From NCBI GenBank assembly GCA_036008685.1, contig DASYNF010000077.1:1-45852 (forward strand): a DNA stretch of 45,852 nt, written 5' to 3'. Positions 39,940-45,852 of the stretch are shown piece by piece (within the stretch, counting starts at the first letter, position 1; every line of letters starts with the position of its first letter). A program made the translations under genes and the position numbers. Source of the stretch: Actinomadura_C sp036008685. Its GTDB lineage: Bacteria > Actinomycetota > Actinomycetes > Streptosporangiales > Streptosporangiaceae. The notes beneath the pieces are model-generated. The model saw only the letters and a program-made list of their open reading frames with translations, ran no database searches and was not told where the DNA came from.

Positions 39940-40719
39940 GTGGAGTACGAGGAGTTCATCGTCACCGTGGCGCACGAGGCCGTGCTCGACGACACCGAGA
40001 CGGCCGAGCGCGCGGCCCGGGCCACGCTCGAGACCTTGGCCGAGCGGCTCTCCCCCGGTGAGGCACGTGATCTGCTGACCGAGCTCCCCGCGGAGCTCAA
40101 GCCGTGGATCCATCCGCGCGGTGATCGCCAGATCTTCGACGCCGACGAGTTCCTGCGGCGCGTGGGCGAGCGGCTCGGAGCCGACCTGACGACGGCGGAA
40201 CGGCTCTCCCGTGCCGTCTTCTACGCTCTGGGCCGGGCGGTGAGCTCGAAGGAGATCGCTGATCTGACGGCCGATCTGCCCGGCGACTTCGAACCGCTGC
40301 TCGCGGAGGCACAGGGGCGGTTCGCCGAGATCATGCCGGCGGAGGAGTTCCTGAACAGAGTCGCGACCCGCGCCGACCTGGACGCCCCCGGCGCCCGCCG
40401 CGCCACGGAGGCCGTGCTCGAGACCCTCGCCGAGCGCCTCGCCGGGGGTGACATCGACGATCTGATCCGGCAGCTGCCCGTACAGCTGCACGGTCCGCTC
40501 AAGCGGGTCAGGTCCGAGGCTCCGCAGGCCCGGCGCATGGCGCTGGACGAGTTCCTGGGCCGGGTCGCGGAGCGCGAGGGAGCCGCCCCCGGCGATGCCT
40601 GGGAGCACACCCGGGCCGTGTTGACCACATTGGGCGAGGCCGTCGCGGACAAGGAGTTCTTCGACCTCAGCGCCCAGCTGCCCACCGATTTCTGGCCGCT
40701 GCTCGCTCCGCACCCGTAG
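39940..40719 (+). CDS. DUF2267 protein with four helical repeats
   Basis: This encodes 259 residues from the GTG at 39940 (GAGGAG upstream). It is cytoplasmic, acidic and all-helical. Four repeats of about 65 residues start EEFIVTVAHEAVLDDTETAE, DEFLRRVGERLGADLTTAER, EEFLNRVATRADLDAPGARR and DEFLGRVAEREGAAPGDAWE, each ending in a 'DLxxxLPxxFxPLL'-like segment (LTELPAELKPWI, LTADLPGDFEPLL, LIRQLPVQLHGPL, LSAQLPTDFWPLL). One DUF2267 domain corresponds to two such units, so this is a doubled domain. The family's function is not established; it is often annotated near stress genes in actinobacteria. It is monocistronic. Confidence 0.8.
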   Translation: MEYEEFIVTVAHEAVLDDTETAERAARATLETLAERLSPGEARDLLTELPAELKPWIHPRGDRQIFDADEFLRRVGERLGADLTTAERLSRAVFYALGRAVSSKEIADLTADLPGDFEPLLAEAQGRFAEIMPAEEFLNRVATRADLDAPGARRATEAVLETLAERLAGGDIDDLIRQLPVQLHGPLKRVRSEAPQARRMALDEFLGRVAEREGAAPGDAWEHTRAVLTTLGEAVADKEFFDLSAQLPTDFWPLLAPHP

Positions 40720-40801
40720 ACCGGCCGCTCCACCTCTCGGCCGCCGCCCCGGGCATGCGGGCCGACCTCCGGCGAACCGTTGACGACCTGTGAGACCGGG
40801 G

Positions 40802-41686
40802 TCAGGCGGTCGCGAGGCGGTGCCGTGCCCACATCCGGGCGGCAGCCGTCAGCCGCTCCGAATCCGGGCGGGGCGCCATACGGGTCTTGTCCTCCCACAG
40901 CCCCAGGACGGTGGCCGCGAAGACCATCACCGCCCCAGGTTCCGCCTCCCGCCACGCCGGGACCTGCTGAGCCCATGCCTCGGCCGCGTAGGGGCTGTGC
41001 CCCTCGGCCATCAGCCGGATCACCAGGAACGCCGGATCCACCCACGCCGCGCCTCGGGACCGCCACGCCCAGTCGGCGACCCGGACCCCACCGCCGTCCA
41101 TGAGCAGATTGCCCGGATGCAGATCCGTGTGGAGCAGCGTGTCACCGTCCACCAGTGCGGGCGCGGCCTCCTCGAGCCGGGCGAACTCCGGCAGGTGCGC
41201 CCGATCCCACGGATCCAGATCGCCGGGCGGGGTGTCGAGATACATGCGCCAGACCGGCCGCCTCGCCCATCGCGCGGCGAGGCTACGGGTTCCGGTGGGG
41301 CACGGCGTCAGCTCCCGCCCGAGCTCCGCCACGGCGGCCGCGATGGGCACAAGGTCGTCCGACCACGGGGACAGGTCGGCGGGCCGGCCGTCCACGTACT
41401 CGAAGCCCAGCAGCAACCAGCCGTCGGCCTCGAACTGCCACAGCAGCCGGGGGACCAGGTCAGGTAGCCACGGATTGACCGATACCTCGTTGCGGTGCAT
41501 CCAGGCCGCGGAGGCGTCCGCACGGATGCCCTTGCAGAAGATCGCGCCACGGTCCAGGTGCAAGGTGGAGGAGAACTCGGAGCCGTAGCCCCACTCGGGG
41601 ATCTCGGCTTTGATCACGGGGCCGCACCGCTCCTCTACGGCGCTGCGGACCCCCGCCGGAAGGGCCTCCCACTCTCGCCTGCCCAT
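40802..41686 (-). CDS. Aminoglycoside phosphotransferase-fold kinase
   Basis: This encodes 294 residues from the ATG at 41686. The kinase-like fold has the catalytic loop LLHTDLHPGNLL with Asp188 and Asn193 and the metal-binding Asp205 in RVADWAW. The N-lobe Lys is in FCKGI, and GFEYVDGRPADLS is the hinge. Family members phosphorylate aminoglycosides, homoserine, choline or other small alcohols, so the substrate is open. It lies alone between the DUF2267 gene and a spacer. A resistance role is possible but not shown. Confidence 0.85.
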   Translation of the reverse strand: MGRREWEALPAGVRSAVEERCGPVIKAEIPEWGYGSEFSSTLHLDRGAIFCKGIRADASAAWMHRNEVSVNPWLPDLVPRLLWQFEADGWLLLGFEYVDGRPADLSPWSDDLVPIAAAVAELGRELTPCPTGTRSLAARWARRPVWRMYLDTPPGDLDPWDRAHLPEFARLEEAAPALVDGDTLLHTDLHPGNLLMDGGGVRVADWAWRSRGAAWVDPAFLVIRLMAEGHSPYAAEAWAQQVPAWREAEPGAVMVFAATVLGLWEDKTRMAPRPDSERLTAAARMWARHRLATA

Positions 41687-41757
41687 CTCGCCTCCAAGCT
41701 CCAGGACGGCCCCGGGTCGACGAGCCTAGCGCCGGGCCGTCATGCCCGGCGGTCATG

Positions 41758-41953
41758 TCACGGAATGATCGAAGTGAGGTTCGGCGGGCGATCAGGCCGG
41801 GCCCCGGGCCGGACGGCGCGTGAGGCCACGCTGCGATGGGCGTGCGCCGACGTCGCCACCCCGCCGATACTCGTGACGGGCAGGGTGTCGTACGTGCGGA
41901 TCAGGGTGGTGGCCGTCAGGTCGCGGCCCGTCGTTCCCCCGGCGGTGGCGCGG
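41758..41953 (-). pseudogene. Unidentified coding remnant
   Basis: The minus-strand frame ending with the stop at 41758 reads TTGRDLTATTLIRTYDTLPV, TSIGGVATSAHAHRSVASRA, then PDRPPNLTSIIP. Third codon positions are nearly all G or C, as in real genes here, but there is no start or ribosome site and the frame only continues upstream over the end of the oxygenase gene. It may be the 3' end of a lost gene. I do not recognise it. Confidence 0.25.
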
Positions 41954-42790
41954 TCAGGACCAGATGACGAGCCTTCCCTCGACCGTGACCCCGATGAAGA
42001 AGGAGAGCGTGACCCGCCGGCCCTCCGTGTTCGCGGCCACGGAGTGGTAGTTGCGCGAGTCGAAGATGACCGCGTCGCCCGCCTCGGCATGAATGGTCAG
42101 TGATGGCTCACCCTCGACGATGGGCCGGTCCCAGCCGTAGCCGGCACGGTGACGGTCGTCTCGCGGCCGCCACCGCCGGCGATAGACCGTGAGGTCTCCG
42201 CCCTCCTCCGGCATGCTGAGGTGGCAGTTGAAGCCGAACTGGGCGATGGGCACGGAGTCGAAGACGCCGGGAAACTCCCGTACGACCTCGTCGAAATGGA
42301 TGCGGGCGCCCCCTGTGAACTCCCGGATCATCCCGGCGAACAGCGGCCGGCCCCCGACCGTGACGCGATGAACGGGGCCGGCCCAGCACCGGGCCAGGCA
42401 GGCGATGACGCGCTGGAGCGGATCCTGGGCGCCGACCGCCTCGCGCCAGGTGGTGGTCGCCGAGTCGCTGTGCGCCCAGTACTCGTCGCGGAGCCGGCCG
42501 TCGAGATAGTGGTCGTAGGCGGCCGGGCCGAACTCGGCGACCGGCGGATGGATCCGTCTGGGGGCGTAGACGTCGAAGTCCCAGCGCTGCGTGCGCTCGA
42601 CCACGTCCCGGCAGACGTCCGCGGGAAGGACCCCGGGGATCTTTATCGCACCCACGGTCCCGGCCGCGAGGTGGAGCACATCGGCCCGGGCCGGCCGTGC
42701 CGCGGTCACGAGGTCGAACATCGGCTCGACCCCCTGGGCCACGGTCGTGTCGTCCTGGACCGTCTTGGTTCCTTCACGCGAGGCGACCAC
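41954..42790 (-). CDS. 2-oxoglutarate/Fe(II)-dependent oxygenase
   Basis: This encodes 278 residues from the GTG at 42790, preceded by GGGAGGG. The jelly-roll fold carries the iron-binding triad His165-x-Asp167 in ARIHFDEVV and His249 in RNYHSVAANTEGRR, with Arg258 placed to bind 2-oxoglutarate. Related freestanding enzymes of this size include halogenases, in which the Asp is Gly or Ala; the intact HxD predicts hydroxylation or another oxidation instead. No biosynthetic partner genes lie next to it, so the substrate (amino acid or small metabolite) is unknown. It is transcribed alone; the ROK gene upstream in the same direction is 210 bp away. Confidence 0.82.
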   Translation of the reverse strand: MVASREGTKTVQDDTTVAQGVEPMFDLVTAARPARADVLHLAAGTVGAIKIPGVLPADVCRDVVERTQRWDFDVYAPRRIHPPVAEFGPAAYDHYLDGRLRDEYWAHSDSATTTWREAVGAQDPLQRVIACLARCWAGPVHRVTVGGRPLFAGMIREFTGGARIHFDEVVREFPGVFDSVPIAQFGFNCHLSMPEEGGDLTVYRRRWRPRDDRHRAGYGWDRPIVEGEPSLTIHAEAGDAVIFDSRNYHSVAANTEGRRVTLSFFIGVTVEGRLVIWS

Positions 42791-42999
42791 GTGACCCTCC
42801 CTGGGATGCCGTACGCACGGCAGTGCATGGGCGACGCTGCGTGACTACACGGTAGAGGGGGGGACGTGGCCGGACCATATCCGGCTGCGGCCCGATGTGG
42901 TCGGGCCGGAGCCTGTTTCCTCACCCCGCCGGTCATTACCGAAACCGCCCACGGCCCACCGGATCTGCGAGCCGGACCCGGACCCGTGTCACTTCCAGA

Positions 43000-44187
43000 T
43001 CACGATGGCGGGGGGCCGAGGCGGAAGAGGTCCGCTTCGATGTGGTCGAGGGCGAGGCGGACGGCCCCGAGGGAGACGGACTCGTCGCCGAGCGTCGAGG
43101 TCTCGATCCGGACCGGGCTGAGGCACAGCGGCAGGACGTGCCGCCGCAGGTCCTCGACCAGGAGATCGCCGCCTCTGGTCAGAGCACCCCCCACGACGAC
43201 CATCTCCGGGTCCAGCGCGAGCACCATGGTCGCGATGCCCCGGGCCATCCGTGCCGCGAGCCGGTCGACCCGGGCGCGGGCCGTCGGATCGCCGGCGCGA
43301 GCCGCCGTGAGGACGTCGTCGGCGATCCGCTCCGCGGTCCGCGCCGAGAGGTCCACCGTGGGCCGCGCGGGCGGCGTGCCCCCCTCCGGCTCGCCATGGC
43401 CGGCCAGTTCCGCGGTGGTGTTGCGCAGGCCCAGCTCGGGGAGCGTGCCGACCTCGCCGGCCGCACCGCGGCGGCCGCGGTGCAGCCGTCCGCCGATGAT
43501 CGCGCCCGCGCCGGTGTGCGGCCCTGCCAGGAAGTAGACGAGGTCGTCGACGCCCTTGGCCACGCCACACCAGCGCTCGGCCATCGCGGCCAGGTTGGCG
43601 TCGTTGCCCACGAGCACCGGGCAGGGGAACGCCCGGCCGAGTTCCCGGCCGACTTCGGCGCCCTCCCAGCCCGGCACGACCGTGCAGGAGGCCACCCGGC
43701 CCTCGGCGTCGATCACGCCTGGGGTCCCGGCCGCGACGGCCCGCAGCCGGGACCCGGCCACTCCGGCGGCCGAGAGACATGTCTCCACCGCGGCGTGCAC
43801 CGCCGCCAGCCGGTCACGGGGCGCGGACCCGACCTCCAGGTCCGCGCGATGACCGCCGACGAGGCGGCCGTCGAGGTCGGCCAGGAGCACCGAGGTCCGG
43901 TGCGCCTGGATCTCGATGCCCAGCGCGTATCCGGCCTCGGCGCGGAAGCGGTAGCGCCGCGCGGGACGGCCGAGGCGTCCGGCGTTCTCGGGAGCCACCT
44001 CCTCCACGAGGCCCCGGGCGGCGAGCTCCCCCAGGACCCCCTCGGTCGTGGGACGGGACAGGTTGACCTGTCCCGCGAGCTCGGTGAGGGTCGGCTCGCC
44101 GCCCCCTCGGAGGGCACGCAGCGTGGCGACCGAGTTGAGCCGGCGCAGCACCGAAGGGTCACCCCCGTGCAGCGGAGTCTGGGTCAC
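43000..44187 (-). CDS. ROK-family transcriptional regulator
   Basis: This encodes 395 residues from the GTG at 44187. Residues about 12-75 form a winged helix-turn-helix (TLTELAGQVNLSRPTTEGVL). The rest is a sugar-kinase-like ROK domain: GYALGIEIQAHRTSVLLADL, TPGVIDAEGRVASC, PVLVGNDANLAAMAERW and AGAIIGGRLHRG. The zinc motif CxCGxxGC of ROK kinases is absent where it would follow GEVGTLPELG, which suggests a ligand sensor without kinase activity. It is divergent from the Gfo/Idh/MocA and binding-protein pseudogenes, with a near-perfect 21-bp palindrome between them, so it was probably the repressor of that sugar operon. Confidence 0.88.
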   Translation of the reverse strand: MTQTPLHGGDPSVLRRLNSVATLRALRGGGEPTLTELAGQVNLSRPTTEGVLGELAARGLVEEVAPENAGRLGRPARRYRFRAEAGYALGIEIQAHRTSVLLADLDGRLVGGHRADLEVGSAPRDRLAAVHAAVETCLSAAGVAGSRLRAVAAGTPGVIDAEGRVASCTVVPGWEGAEVGRELGRAFPCPVLVGNDANLAAMAERWCGVAKGVDDLVYFLAGPHTGAGAIIGGRLHRGRRGAAGEVGTLPELGLRNTTAELAGHGEPEGGTPPARPTVDLSARTAERIADDVLTAARAGDPTARARVDRLAARMARGIATMVLALDPEMVVVGGALTRGGDLLVEDLRRHVLPLCLSPVRIETSTLGDESVSLGAVRLALDHIEADLFRLGPPPS

Positions 44188-44236
44188 CTGGGCCTCTTGA
44201 CACGGATGGGGAGAGACAGGACATTGTCGAGACCGG

Positions 44237-44257
44237 TTCCGAAAGGAACTTTCGTAA
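44237..44257. promoter_or_regulatory. Probable ROK operator, 21-bp palindrome
   Basis: TTCCGAAAG, GAA, CTTTCGTAA: arms match in eight of nine positions around three bases, with a perfect CGAAAG-GAA-CTTTCG core (44240-44254). It lies 50 bp from both divergent starts. ROK regulators commonly bind such GAAA/TTTC palindromes. Assignment inferred from position. Confidence 0.6.
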
Positions 44258-44306
44258 GTCTCCGGCAGCGCGCCGCCGACACGTGCGGAGGGCGGATGCG
44301 ATCCAC

Positions 44307-45062
44307 ATGACGAAGGTGACGCTCGCGGTCGCCGGGGCCGACGGCGTCATCATCGCCACCCAGGACTCCGAGCACGTGGAGCCCGCCGTGTGGTTCGCCG
44401 GCCTCGGCTACCACATCCTGCTGGAGAAGCCGATGGCCACCAGCGAGGCCGACTGCGTTCGCATCATCGAGGCGGTCGAACGGGCCGGTTCCATGCTCGC
44501 CGTCTGTCACGTGCTCCGTTATACGCCCTACACGCGCAAGATCAGGGAGCTGATCGCCGCGGGCCGGATCGGCACCCCGGTGAGCGTCCAGCATCTCGAG
44601 CCGGTCGGCTGGTGGCACTACGCCCACTCCTACGTGCGGGGCAACTGGCGGCGCGAGGACGAGTCCGGCCCCATGCTGCTCACCAAGTCCTGCCACGACA
44701 TCGACTGGATCATGTACGTGATGGGCGAGACGCCGGCCCGGGTCAGCTCGTTCGGGGGCCTGTCGCACTTCCGGCCCGGCAACCGGCCCGAGGGCGCCAC
44801 CGAGACCTGTCTGGCCTGTCCCGCCGAGCCGGACTGCCCCTACTCGGCGAAGCGGATCTACCTGTCCGGCCTCGGCGACCCGGAGTGGGAGGAGTGGCCG
44901 CTGACCGTCCTCACCGAGGATGTCAGCGAAGCCGGGGTGCTCGCCGCTCTGCGGGACGGGCCGTACGGCCGGTGCGTCTACACCGGCGGCAACGACGTGG
45001 TGGACCACCAGGTGGTCCACATCGCCCCGGCCGACCCCACGAAAGGTGCAACGAACCGATGA
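44307..45062 (+). pseudogene. Gfo/Idh/MocA-type oxidoreductase with internal and C-terminal deletions
   Basis: From the ATG at 44307 (a GTG at 44283 is also in frame) the product starts MTKVTLAVAGA and jumps straight to DGVIIATQDSEHVEPAVWFA. The GxGxxG nucleotide-binding turn and about 60-70 residues of the Rossmann fold are missing at 44335-44341. The middle is well kept: ILLEKPMATSEADC with the EKP motif, CHVLRYTPYTRKIRELI, SCHDIDWIMYV and the Cys-rich CLACPAEPDCPYSAKRIY. After NDVVDHQVVHI, near 45018-45045, the C-terminal sheet (about 130 residues in relatives) is gone. The frame remains open but cannot bind NAD(P). It overlaps the next gene start (ATGA). Family members in such operons oxidise sugars or inositols. 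Confidence 0.7.
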
Positions 45063-45852
45063 CGACCAAGACCGTGCTCGGCGGCACCGGCGGCGCGCTG
45101 TCTCTCACCCTGGCTCTGGCCGCGTGCGGGTCCGGCACCGGGGCGGCCGCCCCTGGCACCCCTCGAACCAGGGTCGCGGGGCCATCACCTTCGCCACCGG
45201 CAAGGACTTCACGGGCCAGTTGCGGAAGCTCGCCGACAAGTGGAACGGCGCGCACGCGAACGAGAAGGTGAGCATCGTCGAGTTGCCGGAGGCCGCCGAC
45301 CAGCAGCGGCAGATGCTGGTGCAGAACGCCCAGACCAAGTCGGACGCCTACGACGTGCTCAACGTCGACGCCGTCTGGACGGCCGAGTTCGCCGCCCGGA
45401 GATGGGTCGTCGAGCTCCCCCAGGCCAAGGCGGGCCTTCGGTTCCTGGTCGACGGCTTCAAGGAGGGCACGATCCCCAAGCGGGCCATCACCTTCAAGGA
45501 GGAGGAGAGCCGCCGCCGGTTCCAGGACGGCAAACTGGTCTTCCACCGCAACTGGGCCTACGTCTACGCGCTCGCCGCCGAGGACTCCTCCGCGGTCAAG
45601 GGAAAGTTCGAGGTCGCGCCTCTCCCGGGCCAGGACGGGCTCGGGTCCGGCACCCTCGGCGGCAACAACCTGGCGGTGTCCGCCTTCTCCAGGCGCCAGG
45701 CCACCGCGCGCGACTTCGCGCCCGGTCGCGGTGAGGTACGGCGACGTCACCACGGCGATCCAGGACAACGTCTTCGCGGCCCTCACCGAGAAGAAGACCG
45801 CCGACCAGGCGGCCACCGACCTGCAGAACGCTCTCGGCGAGCTGGGCGACTG
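45059..45852 (+). pseudogene. Sugar-binding lipoprotein paralogue of malE, degraded
   Basis: The ATG at 45059 overlaps the upstream stop. The lipobox is LALAAC with Cys23. A frameshift near 45140-45175 leads to a stop at 45271; in the shifted frame the mature protein reads AITFATGKDFTGQLRKLADK, then DQQRQMLVQNAQTKSDAYDV and VWTAEFAARRW, closely matching the protein at 33675. At about 45421 it jumps from VELPQ to AKAGLRFLVDGF (about 113 residues lost relative to that paralogue), and near 45718 from ATARDF to RPVAVRYGDVTTAIQ (about 51 lost, with another frame change). The final codons reach the window edge. Three independent lesions rule out a working product. Confidence 0.75.

Noticed and set aside
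42870..42884. CCGGA-N5-TCCGG inverted repeat upstream of the oxygenase
   Set aside because: Short, G/C-rich and single, so chance occurrence is likely in this composition.
45059..45852. Programmed frameshifting in the binding-protein gene
   Set aside because: No slippery heptamer or following structure is visible, and domain-sized pieces are missing, which recoding cannot restore.

Overview
The window is high-GC DNA (roughly 70% G+C, strong G/C bias at third codon positions, frequent GTG starts). Gene content points to an actinobacterium, most plausibly of the Streptosporangiales type. The supporting features are an FprA-type ferredoxin reductase, an actinobacterial-style aconitase with a charged linker, two CUT1 sugar ABC operons lacking their own ATPase, and a maltodextrin locus resembling the Streptomyces mal region. 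The lineage is an inference; there is no rRNA or marker gene to prove it.

Left end (1-2960): a decayed envelope-stress or efflux module. On the minus strand, pieces of a small lipoprotein, a HlyD/peptidoglycan-binding-type membrane fusion protein and a FtsX-type ABC permease are joined by internal deletions. On the plus strand, an OmpR-type response regulator has lost its last residues and runs into fragments of a sensor kinase. The same GTTTAAC-type direct repeat lies before the regulator and before the lipoprotein. Between them sit an intact collagen-like secreted mini-protein and a 22-bp perfect hairpin.

Middle (2951-25649): mostly ordinary intact genes. These are an MFS exporter with a divergent LysR regulator, a fadA-fadB beta-oxidation operon with paired operator half-palindromes around a TATAAT box, an APC amino-acid permease, fprA, an unknown 134-residue protein, and divergent dxs and idi. 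A first CUT1 sugar ABC operon (binding protein and two permeases) follows, then an ASCH-domain protein, mug-type DNA glycosylase, a TauE/SafE permease, acnA, a PadR regulator and an aldo/keto reductase.

Maltodextrin locus (25965-39727): a secreted GH13 alpha-amylase and a 1944-residue secreted enzyme (N-terminal amylase, three CBM41-like modules, C-terminal pullulanase) are transcribed leftwards. They diverge from a binding protein, two permeases, a GH13 alpha-glucosidase and a LacI-type regulator. The logic is extracellular starch or pullulan cleavage, uptake of the oligosaccharides, intracellular hydrolysis and LacI control through CTTGC/GCAAG palindromes in the 307-bp divergent promoter. 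No ATPase gene is present, so a shared MsiK-type ATPase elsewhere is expected.

Right end (39940-45852): a four-repeat DUF2267 protein, an APH-like kinase, a 2-oxoglutarate/Fe(II) oxygenase and a ROK regulator. The regulator diverges from a damaged sugar operon: a Gfo/Idh/MocA oxidoreductase lacking its nucleotide-binding start and its C-terminus, and a binding protein paralogous to the intact one at 33675 but missing two large segments. Scattered genes with clean internal deletions at both ends of the window, separated by intact genes, are the most unusual feature of this sequence.
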